In this document: one piece after another, positions 1 to 6,203 of the stretch
Position numbering within the stretch: the first letter of the stretch is position 1
How the letters are laid out: each line of letters opens with the position of its first letter
Assembly (NCBI GenBank): GCA_046724555.1
Contig: JBKOWU010000322.1
Location: 1-8,369, forward strand
Source of the DNA: JAFAQB01 sp046724555
Lineage (GTDB): Archaea; Thermoproteota; Nitrososphaeria; Nitrososphaerales; Nitrososphaeraceae
Length of the DNA stretch: 8,369 nucleotides
Reading direction: 5' to 3'
Notes under the pieces: generated by a model
Database searches by the model: none
Seen by the model: only the letters and a program-made list of their open reading frames with translations
Told to the model about the DNA's origin: nothing
Program-made: the position numbers and the translations under genes

Positions 1-1458
1 GTTATAAAATGTTCTCTGCCATTGAGCGACCATCCCAAGCATATAGTTATTCATCAGAAACACAATTACTGGAAGATTGTCAAGAACAGAAACTGCTAGG
101 GAATTCTCTGTCATATTAAATGAACCATCACCTGCAATATCAACTACTGGCACTTGTGGTCTAGCTGCCTTAGCTCCTATGGAAGCTGGAAATCCAAATC
201 CCATCGTTCCTAGTCCTGTTGAACTAAAGAATGTGCCAGGCGAAATTATATCAAAGTGCAATGACGTCCACATCTGACACTGACCGACTTCCGTAGTTAC
301 TATGGCACCACTTGGTAAAAGTTCCCTTAATTTTTTTAATGATTTCTTTGCTGTAATGTCTCTTGAATAGTCTTTAATTGTTTCTGCATAATAATCAATA
401 AGCTCTTTGCGTCTTTTTAGCCAAGGATCATTTATATCCTTTTTAGCAATATTTCGTGGGATCATCTTAACAAGTGTTCGTAGCGATGATTTTACATCCC
501 CAATAACAGCGACATCTACAGATTTATTCTTGCCAATCTCTGCTGGGTCAACATCCATGTGAATTATGTTCATGCCCTTTCCAAATTCTTCAAACCTTCC
601 TACTGATCTGTCAGAGAACCTCGCGCCCACTGCAACGATACAGTCTGCTTCAAGAATTATCTTATTTGCCTCTGCATGGCCATGCATTCCAATGGGCCCA
701 ACTGCAAGAGGATGGTTCTCAGAGAACGCTCCTTTACCCTTAAAAGTAGTCACAACAGGTATCATCAAAGATTCTGCCAGCGCTTGCAATTCTGAAAAAG
801 CACCTGAAAGGATAACACCACCTCCAGCCATTATGATCGGTCTTTCAGCTTTGAGCAAGAGCTGTACGGCCTTTCCTATTTGAGATAGATCAGCATCTAT
901 GATTGGATTGTACCCTCTTACTTTGATTAGTTCTGGGAATTCCATGTCTGCTTTCTCTTGCTGGACATCCTTAGGAATATCGATAAGAACAGGACCAGGT
1001 CTCCCACTTTCCGCTATATAAAATGACTTTTTCACTGTCTCCGGAATTTCACTCGCGGCTCTAGGCTGGAATGCATACTTGGTACAGGGATTAGCAACAC
1101 CAATTATATCTGTCTCCTGGAAGGCATCCTTACCTATCATGGCAAGTGGTACTTGGCCAGTAACAGCGACCATAGGTGAGGAATCAGCATAAGCAGTTGC
1201 AATACCTGTGATGATGTTAGTAGCCCCTGGACCAGATGTAGCAAAACAAACTCCTGCCCTTCTCTTTATTCGCGCATATCCATCTGCCATATGTGCTGCA
1301 GACTGTTCATGACGTACAAGGATATGGCGTAGGCTATTTGCATCAACTAGCGCATCGTATATGGGAAGGTTTGCCCCACCTGGAAGTCCAAAAACCACGT
1401 CGACTCCTTCCTTTTCGAGAGCACGAATCAGAGCCTCCGCACCAGTCATTTCCGCCAT
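1..1458 (-). CDS. ilvB: Acetolactate synthase large subunit, partial (C-terminus beyond window)
   Basis: This TPP-dependent enzyme condenses two pyruvates to acetolactate, or pyruvate with 2-ketobutyrate, as the first common step of valine, leucine and isoleucine synthesis in the cytoplasm. The visible 486 residues cover the N-terminal TPP-binding (PYR) domain with FGLPGG at 23-28 and the catalytic glutamate E51 in RHEQ, the typical SGPGATN stretch, the central domain, and the C-terminal TPP/Mg site GDGSF at 443-447 ending in the NN pair at 470-471, followed by LGMV and QWQ. The family is usually about 550-600 residues, so roughly 80-110 are missing past position 1. The ATG at 1458 is chosen because it begins the conserved start of the family; a GGTGG lies 12 bases upstream, a little far. 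M4 (1449) is an alternative. The regulatory subunit and ilvC often follow but would lie outside. Substitution of the usual R by A in LGMVAQWQ is visible but does not change the call. Confidence 0.96.
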   Translation of the reverse strand, partial: MAEMTGAEALIRALEKEGVDVVFGLPGGANLPIYDALVDANSLRHILVRHEQSAAHMADGYARIKRRAGVCFATSGPGATNIITGIATAYADSSPMVAVTGQVPLAMIGKDAFQETDIIGVANPCTKYAFQPRAASEIPETVKKSFYIAESGRPGPVLIDIPKDVQQEKADMEFPELIKVRGYNPIIDADLSQIGKAVQLLLKAERPIIMAGGGVILSGAFSELQALAESLMIPVVTTFKGKGAFSENHPLAVGPIGMHGHAEANKIILEADCIVAVGARFSDRSVGRFEEFGKGMNIIHMDVDPAEIGKNKSVDVAVIGDVKSSLRTLVKMIPRNIAKKDINDPWLKRRKELIDYYAETIKDYSRDITAKKSLKKLRELLPSGAIVTTEVGQCQMWTSLHFDIISPGTFFSSTGLGTMGFGFPASIGAKAARPQVPVVDIAGDGSFNMTENSLAVSVLDNLPVIVFLMNNYMLGMVAQWQRTFYN

Positions 1459-1603
1459 GTATGTATATTTCCACCTTTCATATTCAAATGATTTCAACTT
1501 ATCGGTCTTTTAAAATTTCGCGCGGCATTGATTTTTCTGCCAATAATAGCATCTATTATAGAATCTATCCGTAAGCCGTAGTATACAACTAAAAACAAAT
1601 AAG

Positions 1604-1611
1604 TATTTAAG
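1604..1611 (-). promoter_or_regulatory. Possible TATA box for ilvB
   Basis: On the minus strand this reads CTTAAATA, close to an archaeal box A. It would place transcription start near 1580 and leave a leader of about 120 bases before the ilvB ATG at 1458. The same 10-bp string TATTTAAGAT (plus strand) recurs at 1657-1666, so there are two candidate boxes on either side of the inverted repeat at 1628-1643. The second copy lies at the edge of the kinase relic and may be chance in AT-rich DNA. Confidence 0.35.
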
Positions 1612-1627
1612 ATAAAAATTTATATTA

Positions 1628-1643
1628 TGACCATATTTGGTCA
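1628..1643. promoter_or_regulatory. Inverted repeat upstream of ilvB, candidate regulator site
   Basis: TGACCA-TATT-TGGTCA is a perfect 6-bp inverted repeat with a 4-bp centre. It lies 16 bp upstream (in ilvB direction) of the TATA-like box at 1604-1611, where archaeal activators of the Lrp/AsnC type are known to bind. Its position next to a branched-chain amino acid gene makes an amino-acid-responsive regulator an attractive inference, but no regulator gene is in view. Confidence 0.45.
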
Positions 1644-1663
1644 TTTCTGAAGTAAATATTTAA

Positions 1664-2292
1664 GATGTTCTAGATATTTACAAGCTAGAAATAGGAAAAA
1701 TGACTTTCTCAAAAAGTGAGGTGAAAATAACACCTATTCCAAGAACTTATAGACAAGCTAATGCCATATGTATTGGATAATCAAATTAAGCTTGTATCAG
1801 AAATTCAAGTAGGATCGGATACAGACACGCTATATTGTGATGCAATTAGAATAACTCAGGTATTATCCAATTTAATAAAGAATTCAATCGATTTCGTTCC
1901 CCAAAGATAAGGAAGAATAATTGTGATGGCTCAGTAGTATCATAAGTATCAAGGCAATTGCCACAAAAATATGGGAGTAAGATAAGAATAATAACAATAA
2001 TAACGATACGTGCCTCGAATCTGAGATTATTTTCACGGTACAAGATAATGGCGTACGCATTTCACAAGACAAAATTGACCTCTTTTCGAAAAGTTTTATC
2101 AGCTTGATACCAGTAAACACTAGGAAGCATGGTGGAACAGGACTTGGATTGGTAATATGCAAGGGAATTGTGGAAGTCCATGGAGGAAAGATATGGGTAG
2201 ATAAAAGTTACAGAGAAGGAGCTTCAATTATGTTTAGTTTGCAAATCAAAAAAGAAACAACTAACAAAATGCATGTGGCAAGAAATTATTAG
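1664..2292 (+). pseudogene. Decayed sensor histidine kinase (C-terminal half)
   Basis: This is a relic of a histidine kinase, readable only in pieces. From 1664 one frame reads a post-H-box helix (DVLDIYKLEIGKMTFSK). From about 1734 another frame gives LIDKLMPYV and the N-box region RITQVLSNLIKNSIDFVP, then stops at 1908 and 1935 with kinase-like sequence (GRIIVMAQ) between them. A third frame opens at 1981 with an Asn-run linker and continues to VQDNG (G1 box, next expected Gly is Arg). The F-box LFEKFYQLDTS at 2082-2114 sits in yet another register, after which RKHGGTGLGL (G2 box) and the GIVEVHGGKIW tail return to the frame ending at 2292. At least four frameshifts plus two stops make function very unlikely. 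The sensor part and phospho-accepting His are not visible upstream. The 62-codon open stretch at 2104-2292 is the tail of this relic, not a separate gene. Confidence 0.9.
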
Positions 2293-2340
2293 CTATTCAT
2301 ACAATCATATAAATTTAGTCGACATGCTTTCTAATACATC

Positions 2341-2348
2341 TTTTATAC
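2341..2348 (+). promoter_or_regulatory. Probable TATA box for the zinc dehydrogenase
   Basis: TTTTATAC is centred about 25 bp before the ATG at 2370. That spacing puts transcription start at or next to the start codon, so the dehydrogenase mRNA is probably leaderless, as is common in thaumarchaea. No separate ribosome binding site is needed or seen. Confidence 0.45.
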
Positions 2349-2359
2349 CAGAACTCTTA

Positions 2360-2371
2360 ATCACCGGTGAT
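2360..2371. promoter_or_regulatory. 12-bp perfect palindrome over the dehydrogenase start
   Basis: ATCACCGGTGAT is fully palindromic and overlaps the predicted transcription start and the GTG/ATG start codons of the dehydrogenase. A repressor bound here would block initiation. It is notably GC-richer than the surrounding AT-rich intergenic DNA. The operator role is inferred from position and symmetry only. Confidence 0.4.
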
Positions 2372-3413
2372 GAAAGCTGTCTCTATTAAAGGTAAAGAAC
2401 TAGTTTCTATTGATGAATTGGCAACTCCAGAATTGGAAGATGGAGATATCCTAGTCAGAATGCGTGCATGTGGTCTATGTGGTTCTGATTTGGAAAAAGT
2501 GTATGGTCAATACGGGATGTCATCAGCTAAACTTGGACACGAGCCATCAGGAGAGATCATAAATGTAGGAAATTCTGTCAAAGATTTTAGTCCAGGAGAC
2601 CGTGTTTTCATTCATCATCATGTTGCATGCTATTCATGCTACTATTGCCTGCATGGAGATTATACAATGTGTAATATGTACCAAAACAGCAACATACAAC
2701 CATGTGGTTTATCACAGCAAATCGTGGTTCCGAAATGGAATATTAGCCGTGGAGGACTTTTAAGATTACCAAATAATATAAGTTTTGATGAAGCTTCACT
2801 TATAGAACCGTTAGCATGTTGCATACGATCTTTAAACAAATGTAATTTTCAGAAAGGTGACGATATAGCAATATTTGGAGCAGGTCCAGCGGGAATGATG
2901 CATGTTGCTCTTGCAAACGTATTTGGAGCTGGGAAAATCATTGTGGTTGATATCAATAACTTTAGAATAGATTTTGCAAAAAAATTCTGTTATAATATCT
3001 CAACTTTTAAATCTTTACCTAGTAAAGAGGAAGATTTGACCCAGAAAATAAAAAATAGTACTGACAGCAGAGGTGTCGATATATCTATTGTAGCTACGGG
3101 GAGTACAAAAGCGCTTGCGCAAGCCTTTGAGGCAACAAGAAAAGCAGGAAAAGTCATGCTTTTCGGAGTTCCTTCCAAAAATTCTAACATTTCTTTGAAT
3201 ATGAACAAATTATATTCAAATGAACAGTCCTTCCTTTCATGTTATGCTGCATCGGAGATCGAAACAAATCAAGCGCTTAAATTGATAGCTGAGACGCGAC
3301 TTGATATAAAGCGTTTAATAACCCACCGGTTCAGTATTGAAAATGCTGACCAAGCAATTAAATGTGCACATGAAGCGAAAGATGCAATGAAAGTGATTGT
3401 GACTTCAAATTAA
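2370..3413 (+). CDS. Zinc-dependent medium-chain alcohol/polyol dehydrogenase
   Basis: This is a cytoplasmic medium-chain dehydrogenase, 347 residues from the ATG at 2370 (an in-frame GTG sits directly before it at 2367), a normal length for the family. The catalytic zinc ligands are visible as C37 in GLCGSD, the H57-E58 pair in GHEPSG, and E146 in IEPLAC. The structural zinc lobe has C87, C90, C93 and C101 in the standard spacing. The Rossmann fold begins with GAGPAG at 170-175, and D194 at the end of the second strand suggests NAD rather than NADP. Overall style resembles sorbitol, threonine and sugar-phosphate dehydrogenases, so a polyol or hydroxy-acid substrate is likelier than a simple alcohol; the exact substrate cannot be read. 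The next gene, an LsrF-like aldolase, starts 70 bp downstream on the same strand, suggesting a shared carbohydrate pathway. A TATA box and palindrome at the start point to its own regulated, leaderless promoter. Confidence 0.93.
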   Translation: MKAVSIKGKELVSIDELATPELEDGDILVRMRACGLCGSDLEKVYGQYGMSSAKLGHEPSGEIINVGNSVKDFSPGDRVFIHHHVACYSCYYCLHGDYTMCNMYQNSNIQPCGLSQQIVVPKWNISRGGLLRLPNNISFDEASLIEPLACCIRSLNKCNFQKGDDIAIFGAGPAGMMHVALANVFGAGKIIVVDINNFRIDFAKKFCYNISTFKSLPSKEEDLTQKIKNSTDSRGVDISIVATGSTKALAQAFEATRKAGKVMLFGVPSKNSNISLNMNKLYSNEQSFLSCYAASEIETNQALKLIAETRLDIKRLITHRFSIENADQAIKCAHEAKDAMKVIVTSN

Positions 3414-3435
3414 AAATAAAAGCGATTATTGAAAG

Positions 3436-3443
3436 TATAAATA
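3436..3443 (+). promoter_or_regulatory. Probable TATA box for the LsrF-like gene
   Basis: TATAAATA lies in the 70-bp gap after the dehydrogenase. Transcription would begin near 3463-3468, giving a leader of about 20 bases before the ATG at 3484. The aldolase may therefore be expressed independently of the dehydrogenase, although read-through is equally possible since no clear terminator lies between them. Confidence 0.45.
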
Positions 3444-3462
3444 ATAACAAAGGAACATGAAT

Positions 3463-3470
3463 GGGGGAGG
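3463..3470 (+). promoter_or_regulatory. Strong purine Shine-Dalgarno-like tract before the LsrF-like gene
   Basis: GGGGGAGG is a strong match to the archaeal anti-Shine-Dalgarno, but it ends 13 bases before the ATG at 3484, longer than the usual 5-9. An out-of-frame ATG at 3474 is only 3 bases away. The tract is also inside a short in-frame reading stretch from ATG 3457 to the TAA at 3481. It supports translation starting here but does not cleanly decide the start. Confidence 0.4.
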
Positions 3471-3483
3471 CTATGATTACTAA

Positions 3484-4326
3484 ATGGATTGGGGTATGAA
3501 AAACAGAATGTCAAAAATCATCCGGCCAGAAGACAATCGATGTGTTATGCTTGCGGTAGATCACGGGTACTTTTTGGGCCCAACAGAAAGATTAGAGGTG
3601 CCTAGTAACACTATAAAGCCACTTTTGTCATATGCTGATTCCTTGATGCTTACAAGAGGAATTTTGCGAACATCTGTAAATCCAAACAATGGTATACCCA
3701 TAGTTTTACGAGTCTCTGGTGGAAGTAGTATTGTTGGAGAGGATCTCTCAAACGAGACTATCACAACTTCAGTTGAAGAAGCAATTAGGCTTAATGCCTC
3801 ATGTCTTGCTATTTCAATTTTTGTGGGTAGCAAATACGAGCATCAAACACTTTCTAATTTAGCTAAACTTGTTAATCAGGGCGAAAGATACGGTATCCCT
3901 GTTTTAGCAGTTACAGCAGTTGGTAAGGAAATGGCTAGAGATGCCAGGTACCTTAGTTTGGCATGCAGAATTGCCGCAGAACTCGGTGCACATATTGTTA
4001 AGACATATTATTGTGAAAACTTTGAAAAAGTTATCGAAGGATGTCCTATTCCTGTCATTATAGCTGGTGGCAAGAAATTACCACAAGAGGCTGATGCACT
4101 TGAGCTAGCGTATACTGCAGTACAACTTGGTGCTGCAGGAGTAGATATGGGCAGAAATATTTGGCAATCAGATTATCCTGTTGAAATGATAAAGGCAGTA
4201 AGGGCTGTAGTCCATGAGAACTTAAATGTAAATGAAGCCTATAATATTCTATTAAGAGACAAAAATGAGAAAGGAGAAGAAAAGGGACAGCTCCAGCGGC
4301 AAAAAATAATAAAATCCACCGATTAA
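3484..4326 (+). CDS. lsrF: LsrF-like class I aldolase / thiolase (DhnA family)
   Basis: The 280-residue protein is a TIM-barrel enzyme strikingly like bacterial LsrF, the 3-hydroxy-5-phosphonooxypentane-2,4-dione thiolase of autoinducer-2 breakdown. Recalled LsrF motifs are present in order: DWGM at 2-5, MLAVDHGYF at 22-30, TRGILR at 57-62, GSKYEHQ at 115-121, VGKEMARD at 146-153, the Schiff-base lysine K173 in VKTYY, GCPIPVIIAGGKKLP at 186-200, and VDMGRNIWQSD at 220-230. The relative archaeal enzyme ADTH synthase (aromatic amino acid route) shares the fold but lacks several of these, so LsrF is the better match. No other lsr genes are visible, so the true substrate may be another phosphorylated keto compound. 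The start at 3484 is the first codon after an in-frame TAA; homologues I recall have about 30 extra N-terminal residues. The tail after residue 255 is Lys/Glu-rich and probably disordered. The dehydrogenase upstream is the likely partner. Confidence 0.88.
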   Translation: MDWGMKNRMSKIIRPEDNRCVMLAVDHGYFLGPTERLEVPSNTIKPLLSYADSLMLTRGILRTSVNPNNGIPIVLRVSGGSSIVGEDLSNETITTSVEEAIRLNASCLAISIFVGSKYEHQTLSNLAKLVNQGERYGIPVLAVTAVGKEMARDARYLSLACRIAAELGAHIVKTYYCENFEKVIEGCPIPVIIAGGKKLPQEADALELAYTAVQLGAAGVDMGRNIWQSDYPVEMIKAVRAVVHENLNVNEAYNILLRDKNEKGEEKGQLQRQKIIKSTD

Positions 4327-4447
4327 ATTCTTTTCAATATCGGCCTTAATAAATAATAATCAAATTCCAAATTCAGCAACTAAAAGTACTCACATAATTT
4401 TATGTACAATCTTCGTATCCAATACATAGATCTGTCATTGGCTAAAA

Positions 4448-4471
4448 ACTAAAAATTATGACCTTTTTAGT
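4448..4471. repeat. Inverted repeat 1 upstream of amidohydrolase
   Basis: ACTAAAAA and TTTTTAGT form a perfect 8-bp stem around an 8-base centre (4456-4463). It could be an operator or a weak hairpin ending transcripts from the LsrF-like gene 120 bp upstream. AT-only stems of this size can occur by chance here. Confidence 0.35.
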
Positions 4472-4475
4472 AAAC

Positions 4476-4490
4476 TAACAACTTTTGTTA
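4476..4490. repeat. Inverted repeat 2 upstream of amidohydrolase
   Basis: TAACAA-CTT-TTGTTA is a perfect 6-bp inverted repeat with a 3-base centre. Its right arm TTGTTA recurs in the direct repeats CACTTGTTA at 4492-4500 and 4538-4546, so the TTGTTA half-site occurs three times in the same orientation around the promoter. Confidence 0.4.
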
Positions 4491-4499
4491 TCACTTGTT

Positions 4500-4514
4500 A
4501 AGCAAATTTTGCTT
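4500..4514. promoter_or_regulatory. Inverted repeat 3, candidate operator abutting the TATA box
   Basis: AAGCAAA-T-TTTGCTT is a perfect 7-bp inverted repeat around one base. It touches the TATA-like box at 4513-4520, covering the place where the TFB recognition element would sit. In archaea such placement is typical for repressor sites. The binding protein is unknown. Confidence 0.45.
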
Positions 4515-4520
4515 TTAAAC
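4513..4520 (+). promoter_or_regulatory. Possible TATA box for the amidohydrolase
   Basis: TTTTAAAC is centred about 35 bp before the ATG at 4552, which predicts a start of transcription near 4541-4544 and a leader of about ten bases. No Shine-Dalgarno sequence precedes the ATG, which fits a very short leader. Confidence 0.4.
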
Positions 4521-4551
4521 TAAAAGAATAAAGAAAGCACTTGTTATTTTT

Positions 4552-6075
4552 ATGAATAGTCGTAAAAAAATAATGCATATCGAGAAGAACAATATTAATG
4601 GTAAAAGCAGGAACCATAACTCCTGCGATGTTTTGATAACTGATGCCTCTGTAGTGATTCCAAAGCTAGGAATAATCAGAACAGATATTCTGATTGAAAA
4701 TGGTAAAATTAAAGATCTTAGGAAATCGACTGGCAATGTTCATGGATCAAAAAAAATTAATGCTAATGGGAAATACATATTGCCAGGAGCAATTGATCCG
4801 CATATACATTACGGAGTGTATACTCCTATAAATGAGGCTGCTCAAACTGAATCTAGATCGGCAGCAATAGGTGGCATCACTACAGTGATTCGAATGCTGA
4901 GGCTAAGTGGAAGTTATAAAAATATTGAAAGCCAACTTAGAGCAAGCAAAGGCACTCATTATATAGATTACTCAATTCATGCATCAATTCTTACATCGAA
5001 TCAAGTAAAAGATATCCCTTATTTGAAGAGTGTAGGAATCAATTCATTTAAAATATACATGAATCTTGGAGCAGAACTCAAACATATTTCTATGGATTTA
5101 GAACCTGGTACTTATGATACAACTAGCGAAGAAGTTGACATGACTGATGATCTAATTTCTATGATAATGATGGAAGCAGGTAAGATGGAATCGACAGTAC
5201 TTGTCCATGCCGAAGATCCAGTTGTATGTTCAGATCGCATTCGCAAGAGAAGAGAAATAGAGGAAAAAGAAGAGACAGTAAATAGACTACCAAATAATAC
5301 TATGAAGATATCACGACTAAAAATCTGGTCTGACTGCAGGCCACCCTCTTCCGAGGCAGAATGTATAGGCAAAGCAGCAGCATTTGCAAATAAATTTCAT
5401 CCAAAGCTATATTTTGTTCATATAGGATCAGCTGTTGCCATTAAAGCAATATTGGCAGAAAAACGAAAAGGAAATTGTAATCTCTTCATTGAGACATGTC
5501 CTCATTATTTGACTCATGCCGTAGAGTTTGATGATCTTAAGGGAAAGGTGGTTCCTCCATTGAGATCCAAAAGTGATGTTCAATATATCTGGTCAGCATT
5601 GAATTGTGGTATCATAGATACAATTGGAACGGATCACGTCGCTAACAGGCTGTCAATGAAGGTTGGACGTGGTGATATTTGGTCTGCACTATCAGGCTTT
5701 CCTGGAACAGCCACCATGCTTCCTATTTTGCTCAGCAAAGGGGTAAATGAAAATAGAATTACTCTGGAAAAAGTGTCAGAAGTAACAAGTTACAATACAT
5801 CGAGGATCTTTGGTTTATATCCCAAAAAAGGCACCATACAACGGGGTTGTGATGCAGACCTGACGATGGTAGATCTCGACTTGGAGCAGAGGGTTACTCC
5901 TGATCTATTACAGTCTTACTCTGACTATACCATATATAATGGATGTAGAATCAAAGGGTGGCCAATTTTGACTATGGTACGAGGACAAGTTGTTATGCAT
6001 GACGGGCAGATTATAGGTAATACTTTGGGACATGGTGAATTTGTTGCTAGACCTGTCCATGATGTTGAAAGTTAG
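4552..6075 (+). CDS. Cyclic amidohydrolase, dihydropyrimidinase/hydantoinase-like
   Basis: This 507-residue cytoplasmic enzyme belongs to the metal-dependent cyclic amidohydrolases that open imide or ureide rings (dihydropyrimidines, hydantoins, allantoin, dihydroorotate). The binuclear metal site is complete: H84 and H86 in DPHIHYG, the lysine expected to be carbamylated K167 in FKIYM, H219 in LVHAED, H290 in FVHIGS, and D361 in GTDH. RPPSSEAE at 263-270 and PPLR at 335-338 favour the dihydropyrimidinase/hydantoinase/allantoinase side, and the length also fits those better than the roughly 430-residue dihydroorotases. The substrate cannot be fixed from sequence. The first 25 residues are a basic, Asn-rich extension before the beta-sandwich begins; M8 at 4573 is an alternative start. 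No carbamoyl-amino acid hydrolase or transporter is nearby. It is divergently placed from nothing and convergent with rpiA. Three inverted repeats upstream suggest regulation. Confidence 0.9.
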   Translation: MNSRKKIMHIEKNNINGKSRNHNSCDVLITDASVVIPKLGIIRTDILIENGKIKDLRKSTGNVHGSKKINANGKYILPGAIDPHIHYGVYTPINEAAQTESRSAAIGGITTVIRMLRLSGSYKNIESQLRASKGTHYIDYSIHASILTSNQVKDIPYLKSVGINSFKIYMNLGAELKHISMDLEPGTYDTTSEEVDMTDDLISMIMMEAGKMESTVLVHAEDPVVCSDRIRKRREIEEKEETVNRLPNNTMKISRLKIWSDCRPPSSEAECIGKAAAFANKFHPKLYFVHIGSAVAIKAILAEKRKGNCNLFIETCPHYLTHAVEFDDLKGKVVPPLRSKSDVQYIWSALNCGIIDTIGTDHVANRLSMKVGRGDIWSALSGFPGTATMLPILLSKGVNENRITLEKVSEVTSYNTSRIFGLYPKKGTIQRGCDADLTMVDLDLEQRVTPDLLQSYSDYTIYNGCRIKGWPILTMVRGQVVMHDGQIIGNTLGHGEFVARPVHDVES

Positions 6076-6203
6076 GGTTTTGCTTACAAATAATAATAAA
6101 ATGATAATTGCAATAAAAAAGATTAGCAAGTAATAACGGGTTTGTATGTGTAATAAGCACAGTTTAATGAACTGACTATCGATCTATTATTATAATTACA
6201 TCG
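6076..6203. other. Convergent intergenic region
   Basis: This 128-bp AT-rich gap lies between the 3' ends of the amidohydrolase and rpiA. On the minus strand a run of six T (plus 6115-6120) about 85 bases beyond the rpiA stop could act as an archaeal oligo-T terminator. I see no hairpin of note and no gene. Confidence 0.5.
6115..6120 (-). terminator. Possible oligo-T terminator for rpiA
   Basis: The minus strand reads CTTTTTTATTG here. Archaeal RNA polymerase terminates at T-rich tracts without needing a hairpin. A single six-base run is a modest signal, and it lies about 85 bases after the rpiA stop. Confidence 0.3.

Larger units (their letters stand above)
4327..4551. other. Intergenic region with dense inverted repeats
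   Basis: This 225-bp gap separates the LsrF-like gene from the amidohydrolase. The left half (to about 4440) is AT-rich and shows no gene or clear terminator. The right half holds three successive inverted repeats, direct repeats of CACTTGTTA at 4492-4500 and 4538-4546, and a TATA-like box, described separately. The concentration suggests a regulated promoter for the downstream gene. Confidence 0.6.

Noticed and set aside
1293..1574. A 93-codon plus-strand open frame over the ilvB start
   Set aside because: It lies mostly antisense to the conserved N-terminus of ilvB, has no family features, and its right part runs through the promoter.
1981..2004. AAT/AAC run as a microsatellite or regulatory repeat
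   Set aside because: It is short and, in the relic's frame, codes for an Asn-rich linker of the kind common in these kinases.
1846..2162. Two overlapping minus-strand open frames with hydrophobic stretches resembling small membrane proteins
   Set aside because: They are antisense to the kinase relic, whose sequence explains this region; the hydrophobic runs arise from the reverse of Asn codons (AAT/AAC read as ATT/GTT).
2104..2292. A 62-codon open frame with a clear kinase ATPase G2 motif, as a stand-alone small gene
   Set aside because: It is the in-frame tail of the kinase relic; matching kinase sequence continues upstream of its ATG in the same and in other frames, and it lacks the rest of the ATP-binding fold.
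2990..3208. Minus-strand open frame inside the dehydrogenase
   Set aside because: Shadow of a well conserved zinc dehydrogenase with complete zinc-binding motifs on the other strand.
4515..4736. Minus-strand hydrophobic open frame divergent from the amidohydrolase
   Set aside because: It mostly overlaps the amidohydrolase N-terminus in antisense; its hydrophobicity comes from Lys/Asn codons read in reverse.
2370..6075. Dehydrogenase, aldolase and amidohydrolase as one operon
   Set aside because: The 225-bp gap before the amidohydrolase carries its own promoter-like elements, and the aldolase also has a TATA box; only the first two genes are close enough to suspect co-transcription.
5908..6129. 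Minus-strand 73-codon open frame at the end of the amidohydrolase
   Set aside because: Largely antisense to the conserved amidohydrolase C-terminus, with a start made of AT-rich intergenic sequence and no ribosome binding site.
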